Shown here: positions 57,301 to 64,000 of the stretch, piece by piece
Layout of the letters: each line of letters starts with the position of its first letter
Position numbering within the stretch: position 1 is the stretch's first letter
NCBI RefSeq assembly: GCF_014905555.1
Contig: NZ_BNGS01000007.1
Span: 310,001 to 374,000, forward strand
Source of the DNA: Streptomyces sp. Y2F8-2
Lineage (GTDB): Bacteria; Actinomycetota; Actinomycetes; Streptomycetales; Streptomycetaceae
Length of the DNA stretch: 64,000 nucleotides
Reading direction: 5' to 3'
Position numbers and translations under genes: made by a program
The notes under the pieces: generated by a model
What the model was told of the DNA's origin: nothing
Database searches by the model: none
Seen by the model: only the letters and a program-made list of their open reading frames with translations

Positions 57301-57762
57301 ATGGCAGAGCCGAGGACCTTCACGTCCGCCGACGAGCTGAAGGCGGCGGTGGGCGAGCAACTGGGGTACACCGACTGGCTGGAGATCGACCAGAAGCGGA
57401 TCGACCTGTTCGCGGAGGCGACCGGCGACCACCAGTGGATCCATGTGGATCCGGAGAAGGCGGCCCAGGGCCCCTTCGGGACCACCATCGCGCACGGCTA
57501 CCTCACCCTGTCGCTGCTCCCGTTGTTCGGGCCGCAGCTGATCAAGGTGGAAGGCGTGAAGATGGGCGTCAACTACGGCACCAACAAGGTCCGTTTCCCC
57601 GCCCCGGTGCCGGTCGGCTCCCGGGTGCGCGCCACCGCGACGATCTCCGGCGTCGAGGAGGTGCAGGGCGGCGTGCAGGTGGCCGTCGCCTTCACCGTGG
57701 AGCGCGAGGGCGGCGACAAGCCGGTGTGCGTCGCCGAGTCGGTCGCGCGCTACTACCTCTGA
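57301..57762 (+). CDS. MaoC-like (R)-specific enoyl-CoA hydratase
   Basis: A 153-residue single hot-dog-fold protein. The catalytic Asp and His of the R-hydratase motif are in ATGDHQWIHVDPEKA (about residues 40-54), followed by AHGYLTLSLLPLF (hydratase 2 motif, about 63-75). It would hydrate trans-2-enoyl-CoA to (R)-3-hydroxyacyl-CoA. ATG at 57301 follows GAGAGG; an upstream ATG at 57259 would add 14 residues and start inside the operator region. It converges on a TetR gene that may regulate it. Confidence 0.85.
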   Translation: MAEPRTFTSADELKAAVGEQLGYTDWLEIDQKRIDLFAEATGDHQWIHVDPEKAAQGPFGTTIAHGYLTLSLLPLFGPQLIKVEGVKMGVNYGTNKVRFPAPVPVGSRVRATATISGVEEVQGGVQVAVAFTVEREGGDKPVCVAESVARYYL

Positions 57763-57782
57763 CCCCGGACCGGGTGGGGGTG

Positions 57783-58409
57783 CTACTTCCGCGCCCCCAC
57801 CATCCGCAGCACGAGGTCGGCGTAGAGCGCGCCGACCTCCTCGGGGGTCCGGGACCCTTCGACGTTGAACCAGCGGGCGACGTCGATGCACAGGGAGAGG
57901 ATGGCCAGCGTCGTCCCCTTCACGTCCAGCACCTCGAACTCGCCCGCGGCCACGCCGTCCTCGACGATCCCGCGCACCTCGGCGTCCACCTGGCGGCGCA
58001 GTGCCAGGATCTCGGCGCGGGCGTCCGGGCCGAGCGCGTCCAGTTCGTACTGCACCACCCGCGCGGTGGTGCGCCGCCCGGCGTGCCAGCGGACGAAGGA
58101 GCTCACGGCGTCGGCGAGCCGCTCGGTCGCGCTGCCCTCGCGCCGGGCCGCCGTGCGCAGGATCTCCAGGGCCTTGTCGTGGCCGATGCGGCTGATGCGG
58201 TGAAGCAGCTCTTCCTTGGTCTTGTAGTGGATGTAGAGCGCGGCCGGGCTCATACCGGCGCGTCCCGCGATGTCACGGGTCGTCGTGGCGTGGTAGCCGC
58301 GTTCGGCGAAGGCCTCGACCGCGGCGATCAGCAGCCGCCGGGCCGCATCCGGGGTCACCTCGGTCCACGGCTCCACCTCGCCGCCGGGTGTCTCCTCCGC
58401 CGTACTCAT
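57783..58409 (-). CDS. TetR-family regulator
   Basis: A 208-residue TetR protein. The helix-turn-helix is RRLLIAAVEAFAERGYHATTTRDIAGRAGMSPAALYIHY (about residues 18-56). The ligand-binding domain has RRQVDAEVRGIVEDGVAAGEFEVLDVKGTTLAILSLCIDVARWFN, a pattern seen in regulators of fatty-acid metabolism (TetR_C KstR2-like). ATG at 58409. It converges on the MaoC-like gene with 20 bp between stops. The palindrome at 57251-57266 is a plausible target. Confidence 0.85.
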   Translation of the reverse strand: MSTAEETPGGEVEPWTEVTPDAARRLLIAAVEAFAERGYHATTTRDIAGRAGMSPAALYIHYKTKEELLHRISRIGHDKALEILRTAARREGSATERLADAVSSFVRWHAGRRTTARVVQYELDALGPDARAEILALRRQVDAEVRGIVEDGVAAGEFEVLDVKGTTLAILSLCIDVARWFNVEGSRTPEEVGALYADLVLRMVGARK

Positions 58410-58455
58410 CGTTCGCCCCTTCCACTGGCAGGACGAACACCATACCTCCGACGGT

Positions 58456-58480
58456 GAGCGGGCGCTTAGCGTGCCCGCTC
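58456..58480 (-). terminator. hairpin at the end of the YiaA/YiaB gene
   Basis: GAGCGGGC/GCCCGCTC arms (58456-58463 with 58473-58480) close a nine-base loop and overlap the stop codon of the minus-strand gene, suiting a terminator placed in its last codons. Confidence 0.5.
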
Positions 58481-58766
58481 AGAGCTTTTCGAAGGGGTCG
58501 TGCTCGGCGAGCAGCTTCTCCAGCCTGGCCTGGTCGACCCGGCTGACGATCTGCCCGGCCTCCTGGCGGTCCCGGATCACCTTGGCGAGGGTGAAGGCGG
58601 AGGTCACCAGGTACAGGACGGCGATCCCGAGGAAGGCCCGCACCCAGGCGTCCGCGTGCAGTCGGAAGATCCCGACGGCGGTGGCCACCAGGGCGATGGC
58701 GAAGGACGCCACGGCCTGCCCGTAGAAGGCGGCCGTGTTCTGCTGTCTGACCGGAGTCTCACTCAT
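58479..58766 (-). CDS. YiaA/YiaB family inner-membrane protein
   Basis: A 95-residue protein with two hydrophobic helices (about residues 12-32 and 38-58; FYGQAVASFAIALVATAVGIFRL then WVRAFLGIAVLYLVTSAFTLAKVIRDRQE), the YiaAB two-helix domain. The C-terminal 30 residues are charged and cytosolic. ATG at 58766 is preferred over one at 58808, which would add a basic run MRMCRRRRPP. Function unknown. Confidence 0.75.
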   Translation of the reverse strand: MSETPVRQQNTAAFYGQAVASFAIALVATAVGIFRLHADAWVRAFLGIAVLYLVTSAFTLAKVIRDRQEAGQIVSRVDQARLEKLLAEHDPFEKL

Positions 58767-58826
58767 GGGGACCAGGGTCGGCGGACGGCGGCGCCGGCAC
58801 ATCCGCACGCGTACTCAAAGCGGTAC

Positions 58827-59978
58827 TCAGAACGCCGAAACCCCCGTCAGCGCCCGCCCGATGACCAGTTTCTGGATCTGGCTGGTGCCCTCGTAGAGGG
58901 TCATCACCCGGGCGTCGCGCAGCAGTTTGCCCACCGGGTACTCGTCGATGTAGCCGTAGCCGCCGAAGACCTGCAGGGCGTTGTTCGCGGCGCGGACGGC
59001 TGCCTCGGAGGCGAACAGCTTGGCCTTGGAGGACTCGACGGCGAAGGGCAGTCCGCGGTCGATCAGGTCGGCGACGCGCCAGGTCAGCAGCCGTGCGGCG
59101 TCCACGTCGACGGCGATGTCGCTGAGGAGTTCCTGGACGAGCTGGTGGTGGGCGATGGTCCTCCCGAACTGCTCCCGTTCGCCTGCGTACGTCACCGCCG
59201 CCTCCAGCGCGGCCCGGGCTATGCCGACGCAGCCCGCCGCCACCGACATCCGGCCCTTGGCGAGCGCGGACATGGCGACGGAGAAACCCTTGCCCTCCGG
59301 GGCCAGCATCGCGGAGGCGGGGACGCGGACGTCCTCAAGGACCAGTTCGGCGGTCGCCTGGCCGCGCAGGCCGAGCTTGCCGTGGACGGCGCGGCGGGTC
59401 AGGCCGGGGGTGTCGGTGGGGACGAGGAAGGCGGAGACGCCCCGGTGACCGGGGGCGTCGGTGGAGCGGGCGAAGAGGAGGACGACGTCGGCCCAGGTGC
59501 CGTTGGTGATGAACATCTTGGTGCCGTTGATCACGTAGTGGTCGCCGTCGCGTACCGCCCTGGTGGCGAGGTTGCCCGCGTCGGATCCGGTGCCCGGTTC
59601 GGTGAGCCCGAAGCAGCCGACGTACTCCCCGGACGTCAGCCCCGGCAGCCAGCGGCGCTTCTGCTCCTCGCTCCCCCAGGCGGCGATCGTCTTGGCGACC
59701 AGGCCGAGCGAGACGGACACGATTCCGCGCACGGACGAGTCGCCGCGCCCCAGTTCCTCGGTCACCAGGCAGTACGCGAGGTGGTCGCCGCCCGAGCCGC
59801 CGTACTCCTCGTCGATCGTGAGCCCGAGGAAGCCGACCTCGCCGAGCTTCTTGACGATCGAGCGGTCCACTTCCTCCGCCCGGTCCCAGGCGACGACGTG
59901 CGGGGCGATCTCGCGGGTCACGAAGTCCTCGGCCAGCCGTCGCACGGCCACCTGCTCCTCGCTCAGCTCCAGGTTCAC
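58827..59978 (-). CDS. acyl-CoA dehydrogenase (short/branched-chain type)
   Basis: A 383-residue ACAD of normal length. FAD/substrate segments are CFGLTEPGTGSDAGNL (about residues 124-139), MFITNGTWADVV (about 158) and QVFGGYGYIDEYPVGKLLRDARV (about 335-357). The catalytic Glu is in MTLYEGTSQIQ (about 360-370). It dehydrogenates acyl-CoA to 2-enoyl-CoA and passes electrons to ETF. GTG at 59978 with GAGGGG upstream. It is divergent from a TetR gene with an operator in the shared region, so it is probably that regulator's target. Confidence 0.9.
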   Translation of the reverse strand: MNLELSEEQVAVRRLAEDFVTREIAPHVVAWDRAEEVDRSIVKKLGEVGFLGLTIDEEYGGSGGDHLAYCLVTEELGRGDSSVRGIVSVSLGLVAKTIAAWGSEEQKRRWLPGLTSGEYVGCFGLTEPGTGSDAGNLATRAVRDGDHYVINGTKMFITNGTWADVVLLFARSTDAPGHRGVSAFLVPTDTPGLTRRAVHGKLGLRGQATAELVLEDVRVPASAMLAPEGKGFSVAMSALAKGRMSVAAGCVGIARAALEAAVTYAGEREQFGRTIAHHQLVQELLSDIAVDVDAARLLTWRVADLIDRGLPFAVESSKAKLFASEAAVRAANNALQVFGGYGYIDEYPVGKLLRDARVMTLYEGTSQIQKLVIGRALTGVSAF

Positions 59979-60021
59979 GACACGTCACCCCTCGGGCAGA
60001 TCATTGAATGCGGCACATTTA

Positions 60022-60038
60022 AATTAGCGCTGCTAGTT
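60022..60038. promoter_or_regulatory. TetR operator between ACAD and TetR genes
   Basis: AATTAGC-GCT-GCTAGTT is an inverted repeat with six of seven arm pairs, midway in the 87-bp divergent gap. TACTAT at 60053-60058, seven bases before the TetR ATG, is a -10 for a leaderless regulator message. Confidence 0.6.
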
Positions 60039-60065
60039 TTCCAGCGCAGCCCTACTATGTGCGCC

Positions 60066-60707
60066 ATGGCCCGACCGCGCAAGCCCCTCCTCAGCACCGA
60101 CCGCATCGTCGCCACGGCGCGGGCGCTGGTGGACGCGGAAGGCCTCGCGGCCGTCTCCACGCGCCGGCTCGCCGCCGAACTCGGGGTCAGCGGCCCGTCG
60201 CTGTACAACCACTTCCGCACCAAGGACGAGATCCTGGAGGCGGTCGCCGACTCGGTGAGCGCGCAGGTCGATCTGTCGATGTTCGAGGACGGCCGGCCCT
60301 GGCGGACCGCGCTGCACGACTGGGCGGTCTCCTACCGGGCCGCGCTGCGTGACCACCCGAACATCGTGCCCGTCCTGGCCCGCGGGCCCGGCCGTCGCCC
60401 GGCCGCGCTGCGCCTCGCGGACGCGGTCTACGGGGCGATGGTCGACGCGGGCTGGCCGCCCGCGCAGGCCACCTCCATCGGCGCGCTGATGCGCTACTTC
60501 GTGATGGGCTCGGCTCTCGGCTCGTTCGCGGGCGGTTTCGTCGACGACGCGGCGGCGTACGACCCGGCCGACTATCCCCACCTCGGGCAGGCCCACCTCC
60601 TCGCCGAGCAGCAGGAGAAGATCGACGAACGGGCCTTCGAGACGGGGCTGGCGGCACTGCTCGACGGACTGGAGCGGCAGTACGAGCAGGTGAAGCGCCC
60701 CGTGTAG
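60066..60707 (+). CDS. TetR-family regulator of the adjacent acyl-CoA dehydrogenase
   Basis: A 213-residue TetR-family protein. The helix-turn-helix is IVATARALVDAEGLAAVSTRRLAAELGVSGPSLYNHF (about residues 13-50). The C-terminal domain (TetR_C-like, DDAAAYDPADYPHLGQAH ... FETGLAALLDGLE) resembles the branch fused to fatty-acid and drug regulators. The ATG has no Shine-Dalgarno but a TACTAT -10 seven bases upstream, so it is leaderless. It lies 87 bp from the divergent acyl-CoA dehydrogenase and likely represses both. Confidence 0.87.
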   Translation: MARPRKPLLSTDRIVATARALVDAEGLAAVSTRRLAAELGVSGPSLYNHFRTKDEILEAVADSVSAQVDLSMFEDGRPWRTALHDWAVSYRAALRDHPNIVPVLARGPGRRPAALRLADAVYGAMVDAGWPPAQATSIGALMRYFVMGSALGSFAGGFVDDAAAYDPADYPHLGQAHLLAEQQEKIDERAFETGLAALLDGLERQYEQVKRPV

Positions 60708-60721
60708 CGCAGGCGGGGCAT

Positions 60722-60741
60722 ACTTCGGCGGGCGCCGAAGT
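60722..60741. promoter_or_regulatory. operator of the ArsR-type regulator
   Basis: ACTTCGGCG and CGCCGAAGT (9-bp perfect arms, two-base spacer GG) lie just upstream of the regulator start, the usual place for an ArsR autoregulatory site. Confidence 0.6.
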
Positions 60742-60763
60742 GTCCGTGGTCGATGCTGGACGC

Positions 60764-61633
60764 ATGACGAAGCGGAAGGACGGTACGGCGGCCCGCCTCG
60801 CCGGGCTCGCGGGGCTGATCGCCGACGAGACGCGGGCCGCCTGTCTGCTGGCACTGCTCGACGGACGTGCGTGGACCGCCGGTGAGCTGGCGCGGCACGC
60901 CGGGGTCGCCGCCTCGACGCTGAGCGAGCACCTGGGCAAGCTCGTCGCGGGCGGGCTGCTCGCGGAGGAGCGGCAGGGACGGCACCGGTATGTACGGCTC
61001 GCCGACGCGCGGGTCGCCCAGATCGTCGAGGACCTCGCCGCGCAGGTGGCGCCGGACGGCGGGGCCGGGCGTCCGCGCACGCTGCGGGAGGCGAGCGCCG
61101 GGTCCGCGATGGCCCGCGGGCGCACCTGCTACGACCACCTCGCGGGGCGGCTCGGCATCGCCGTGACGGATGCGCTGACCGCGCGGGGACTGCTGCGTGC
61201 CACGAGGGAGCCGGAGGGGCCCGACGGTGCCGAGAGCCCATGGGGGTCCCCCCGCGTGAGCGAAGCCGGGCGTGGGGGAGCGCGGAGCCCCGAAGGGTCG
61301 AGCACGGTCGGGCTCTCGACACCGGCTGGAGCGCCCCAGAGGCGGACGAGCCAAGACAGCGGGTTCGCGCTGACCGACGCGGGCCTGGCCTGGTTCGACA
61401 CCGCCGGAATCCGCCTCCACCGCAAGGGCCGCAGGCCCCTGGCCCGCGCCTGCCTCGACTGGACCGAGCGTCGCCCCCATCTCGCGGGTGCCGCGGGCGC
61501 CGCGCTGTGCCGGCACGCCCTGGACGCGGGCTGGTGCGTCCGCATCGGCTCCGAGCGGGCCGTGAAGGTCACGGCCGAGGGCGAGCACGCGCTGTCGCGG
61601 CTGCTCGGGATCGAGGCGGCGGCGCTGCGCTGA
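60764..61633 (+). CDS. ArsR/SmtB-family regulator with repeat-derived insertion
   Basis: A 289-residue helix-turn-helix regulator, much longer than typical 100-residue ArsR proteins. Residues about 10-80 form the winged helix (ETRAACLLALLDGRAWTAGELARHAGVAASTLSEHLGKL). The C-terminal part (FALTDAGLAWF ... RPLARACLDWTERRPHLAGAAGAALCRH) resembles the extended YceB/ArsR branch with efflux neighbours. No metal-binding cysteine pair is evident. Residues about 150-200 are encoded by DNA including a GC-rich palindromic repeat and look low-complexity (PWGSPRVSEAGRGGARSPEG). It precedes an EamA transporter gene. Confidence 0.8.
   Translation: MTKRKDGTAARLAGLAGLIADETRAACLLALLDGRAWTAGELARHAGVAASTLSEHLGKLVAGGLLAEERQGRHRYVRLADARVAQIVEDLAAQVAPDGGAGRPRTLREASAGSAMARGRTCYDHLAGRLGIAVTDALTARGLLRATREPEGPDGAESPWGSPRVSEAGRGGARSPEGSSTVGLSTPAGAPQRRTSQDSGFALTDAGLAWFDTAGIRLHRKGRRPLARACLDWTERRPHLAGAAGAALCRHALDAGWCVRIGSERAVKVTAEGEHALSRLLGIEAAALR
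61241..61280 (+). repeat. GGGGGTCCCCC-core palindromic repeat, copy B (inside a coding sequence)
   Basis: TGGGGGTCCCCCC, then GCGTGAGCGAAGCCGGGCG, then TGGGGGAG, matching copy A at 55603-55644. It is translated in frame in the ArsR-type gene as an insertion between its two folded parts. Confidence 0.8.
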
Positions 61634-61692
61634 GCCCCGTGAGGTCCGAAATCCGCGAGCATTCCCGCCCCTGCCCTCCTAGCCTCTGGAGA

Positions 61693-62628
61693 ATGATGAA
61701 CGCCTCCCCCTCGCGTCTGGCCGCCGGCGCGGCCACCGTCACCGTGCTGCTGTGGGCCTCCGCCTTCGTCTCGATCCGCAGCGCGGGCGCCGCGTACGCG
61801 CCGGGCGCGCTGGCCCTCGGTCGGCTGCTGGCCGGGGCACTGGCGCTGGGGGTGATCTGTCTCCTGCGGCGGGAGGGGTTGCCGCCGCGTGCGGCGTGGC
61901 GCGGGATCGCGATATCCGGGCTGCTGTGGTTCGGCTTCTACATGGTCGTGCTCAACTGGGGCGAGCAGCAGGTCGACGCCGGGACCGCCGCGCTGGTGGT
62001 GAACATCGGGCCGATCCTGATCGCGCTGCTCGGTGCGCGGCTGCTGGGGGACGCCATGCCGCCGCGGCTGCTCGCGGGCATGGCGGTGTCCTTCGCCGGT
62101 GCCGTGACCGTGGGCCTGTCGATGTCGGGTGACGGTGGCTCCTCGGTGCTCGGGGTGGTGCTGTGTCTGCTCGCCGCGGGCGCCTACGCGGCCGGTGTCG
62201 TCGCGCAGAAGCCCGCGCTGGGTGCGGCGAGCGCGCTTCAGGCGACGACGTTCGGGTGTCTGGTGGGCGCGGTGGCCTGTCTGCCGTTCGCCGGACAGCT
62301 GGTGCACGACGCGGCCCACGCGCCGGTGTCCGCCACGCTCAACATGGTCTACCTGGGCGTCTTTCCGACCGCGCTCGCCTTCACCACCTGGGCGTACGCC
62401 CTGGCCCGTACGACCGCGAGCCGCATGGGCGCGACGACGTACACGGTGCCCGCGCTGGTGGTCCTGATGTCCTGGCTCTTCCTCCAGGAGGTCCCGGGTC
62501 CGGTCACGCTCGCGGGTGGCGCGCTGTGCCTGGCCGGAGTGTCGGTGTCACGGTCGCGTCCCCGCACACCGCCTCCGGCCCCGGAACCGCACGCCACGCC
62601 CGAGCAGGTACCGGCCGCCGAGTCCTAG
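61693..62628 (+). CDS. EamA-family (DMT) transporter
   Basis: A 311-residue membrane protein with ten predicted helices in two EamA repeats (TVLLWASAFVSIRSAG ... and GVVLCLLAAGAYAAGVVAQKPAL ...). It probably exports a small metabolite or drug. The C-terminal 30 residues are Pro-rich and cytosolic. TAGCCT at 61680-61685 lies seven bases before the first of two adjacent ATGs and there is no good Shine-Dalgarno, so translation may be leaderless. Its place 59 bp after an ArsR-type regulator suggests control by that protein. Confidence 0.85.
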   Translation: MMNASPSRLAAGAATVTVLLWASAFVSIRSAGAAYAPGALALGRLLAGALALGVICLLRREGLPPRAAWRGIAISGLLWFGFYMVVLNWGEQQVDAGTAALVVNIGPILIALLGARLLGDAMPPRLLAGMAVSFAGAVTVGLSMSGDGGSSVLGVVLCLLAAGAYAAGVVAQKPALGAASALQATTFGCLVGAVACLPFAGQLVHDAAHAPVSATLNMVYLGVFPTALAFTTWAYALARTTASRMGATTYTVPALVVLMSWLFLQEVPGPVTLAGGALCLAGVSVSRSRPRTPPPAPEPHATPEQVPAAES

Positions 62629-62649
62629 GGCACAGGACGAACCCGGGCT

Positions 62650-63735
62650 TCAGAACACCACCAGCGCCCGGCCGCCCTTGCCCGCCAGCATGTTCTCGAA
62701 GGCGGCCGGGATGCCCTCCAGCGCGATCCGTTCCGTCACCAGCGCGCCCAGGTCCAGGCGGCCCGCCCGGACGTGCTCGGCCAGGACCGGCAGGTCCTCG
62801 GCCGGGTTGGAGTTGCCGTAGACACAGCCCGTCAGCGTGCGGCCCCAGTGGAAGATCTCCAGGGCGTTGAAGGTGACCTGCTGGTCCTTGCCGCCGATGC
62901 CGACGACCGTCGTACGGCCGCCGCGGCGGGTGGAGTCCCAGGCGGCGCGGATGGTGGCCGCCCGGCCCACGCACTCGACCGCCACGTCGACGCCCTGCTT
63001 GCCGGTGAGGCCGCGGATCTCGCGGGGCGTGGTGTCGGAGGCGAGCAGGAAGTCCGTCGCGCCCGCCCCTCGCGCCAACTCCTCCTTCGCGGGGGACACG
63101 TCCACCGCGACGATCCTCTCGGCGCCCGCGATCCGCGCCGCCTGGAGGGCCGCGAGGCCCACCCCGCCGACGCCGAACACCGCGACCGTCTCCCCCGGCC
63201 GTACCATCGCCGCGTGGTGCACGGCGCCGTATCCGGTGAGGACGGCGCAGCCCAGCAGGGCCGCGTCGGTCAGCGGCACCCCGTCCGGGGCCGGGAGCAC
63301 GCAGGACGCCGCGACCACGGTCTCCTCCGCGAACGCGGCCACGTTCAGACCGGGGTGCAGATCCGTGCCGTCGTCCGCGCGGCGGGCGTGGACGGCACCG
63401 GCGCCGGTGAGCGCGTCGGCGCACAGCCACACCTCGCCCCGTGCGCAGGCGTGGCAGCTCCCGCAGGACGGCGCCCAGTTGAGGACCACTCCGTCACCGG
63501 GGGCGACATGGGTGACGCCCTCCCCCACCGACACCACCGTGCCCGCGCCCTCGTGGCCGAGGACGGCGGGCACCGGCACCCGCATGGTGCCGTTGGACAG
63601 GGACAGGTCGGAGTGGCAGACCCCGGCGGCGGCGAGCCGGACCCGGACCTGGCCGGGGCCGGGCTCGGGCAGCTCGATCCCGGTGACCTCCAGCGGGGCA
63701 CCGACGGCGGGCAGTACAGCGGCACGGACGACCAT
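62650..63735 (-). CDS. zinc-dependent alcohol dehydrogenase
   Basis: A 361-residue class III-like medium-chain dehydrogenase. Catalytic zinc ligands are Cys39 in GVCHSDL, His-Glu in GHEGAG (about 62) and a Cys in ALLGCAVLTG (about 168). The structural zinc site is CGSCHACARGEVWLC (about 92-106). The NAD motif GVGGVG is near 192, with VAVDVS placing an Asp for NAD preference. ATG at 63735 is five bases before the aldehyde dehydrogenase stop, with its AGGAG inside that gene, so the two are cotranscribed and probably oxidise an alcohol through its aldehyde. Confidence 0.88.
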   Translation of the reverse strand: MVVRAAVLPAVGAPLEVTGIELPEPGPGQVRVRLAAAGVCHSDLSLSNGTMRVPVPAVLGHEGAGTVVSVGEGVTHVAPGDGVVLNWAPSCGSCHACARGEVWLCADALTGAGAVHARRADDGTDLHPGLNVAAFAEETVVAASCVLPAPDGVPLTDAALLGCAVLTGYGAVHHAAMVRPGETVAVFGVGGVGLAALQAARIAGAERIVAVDVSPAKEELARGAGATDFLLASDTTPREIRGLTGKQGVDVAVECVGRAATIRAAWDSTRRGGRTTVVGIGGKDQQVTFNALEIFHWGRTLTGCVYGNSNPAEDLPVLAEHVRAGRLDLGALVTERIALEGIPAAFENMLAGKGGRALVVF

Positions 63736-63740
63736 CTGGC

Positions 63741-64000
63741 TCAACGCTCCTGGAACTGGAGGGACTTGGTCTGCAGGTACTCGGCGAGGCCGTGTGCGCC
63801 CAGTTCGCGGCCGACCCCGGACTGCTTGTAACCGCCGAAGGGGGCGAGGGGGTTGAAGCGTCCGCCGTTGATGTCGACCTGCCCGGTCTCCATGCGTCGC
63901 GCGAACGCGACCGCCTCCGCGTCGTCCCCGGCCCATACCGCGCCGGCCAGCCCGTACACCGTGCCGTTGGCGATCCGCAGGGCGTCCTGCTCGTCCTCGT
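63741..64000 (-). CDS. aldehyde dehydrogenase, C-terminal part (cut by window edge)
   Basis: The last 86 codons of an aldehyde dehydrogenase: IANGTVYGLAGAVWAGD, then RMETGQVDINGGRFNPLAPFGGYKQSGVGRE and a final HGLAEYLQTKSLQF. These are the C-terminal oligomerisation and cofactor-contact segments of the NAD-dependent family. The catalytic Cys and Glu lie beyond the window. It reads on the minus strand towards the alcohol dehydrogenase, five bases away, and both probably form one operon. Confidence 0.9.
   Translation of the reverse strand, partial: EDEQDALRIANGTVYGLAGAVWAGDDAEAVAFARRMETGQVDINGGRFNPLAPFGGYKQSGVGRELGAHGLAEYLQTKSLQFQER

Overview
The window is a 64-kb stretch of chromosome from a Streptomyces (or very close relative). 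The DNA is extremely GC-rich with strongly G/C-biased third codon positions and many GTG starts. It carries a mycothiol ligase (mshC), two chaplins, an IclR-controlled gyl glycerol operon, F420-type oxidoreductases and a SoxR. The gene order gylR-glpF-glpK-glpD ... mshC ... chpC-chpH ... gntR-gntK-gntP ... soxR follows, as far as I remember it, the S. coelicolor core-chromosome region SCO1658 to about SCO1700. I see no phage, insertion sequence, CRISPR array or antibiotic gene cluster, so this reads as conserved core with small accessory insertions.

Layout. 0.3-5.5 kb: glycerol regulator and operon with three copies of a GylR-like palindrome. 5.8-9.9 kb: a coupled phosphorylase/amidohydrolase pair, a FadR-type regulator and a PAC2 protein. 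9.9-13.6 kb (minus): the mycothiol-associated cluster phosphomutase-like / DUF3090 / PI3-4-kinase-like / mshC. 13.7-21.1 kb: CorA, a ferritin-like protein, an LLM oxidoreductase, an aldo/keto reductase coupled to a RecD2-like protein that has lost its Walker A motif, and two small conserved proteins. 21.2-22.4 kb: chaplins. 22.6-29.9 kb: M20 peptidase, tRNA-Leu(GAG), PolX-PHP polymerase, DUF5709, CapA, a phosphoribosyltransferase-hydrolase fusion, DUF1876 and a YchJ-like protein. 29.9-34.6 kb: gluconate/idonate catabolism (gntR divergent from gntK-gntP-SDR-idnD). 34.7-41 kb: cytochrome b plus molybdopterin oxidoreductase, APC transporter, TPR-like protein, FAD dehydrogenase. 41-44.4 kb: DMT transporter, Nudix, two DUF202 membrane proteins, a metallo-beta-lactamase-fold protein. 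44.5-50 kb: two convergent acyl-CoA operons (phosphotransferase + ACAD; SDR + FadD + TetR) whose promoters share a near-identical operator. 50-56.5 kb: NamZ-type muramidase, lipase-like protein, large secreted penicillin-acylase-family enzyme, zinc-ribbon protein. 56.7-62.6 kb: SoxR, MaoC, TetR, YiaA/B, acyl-CoA dehydrogenase divergent from a TetR, ArsR, EamA transporter. 62.6 kb to the end: a zinc alcohol dehydrogenase and the C-terminus of an aldehyde dehydrogenase cut by the window edge.

Structure not explained by genes. A family of GC-rich palindromic repeats with a GGGGGTCCCCC core occurs at five places. Two copies (about 11.26-11.41 kb and 56.56-56.71 kb) are roughly 150-bp homologues in opposite orientation. 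Two short copies lie in frame inside protein-coding genes (an ArsR regulator and a YchJ-like protein). There are also a 9-bp minisatellite (37.83 kb), an 18-bp tandem repeat beside a perfect 18-bp hairpin (46.8 kb), a long-stem intergenic element (5.56 kb), and several perfect operator palindromes next to the regulators likely to bind them. No convincing wholly new system is present. The best leads are the RecD2-like pseudo-helicase, the repeat insertions inside genes, and the shared operator that links the two acyl-CoA operons.

All calls come from reading the sequence and remembered family knowledge; no database search or folding was run.
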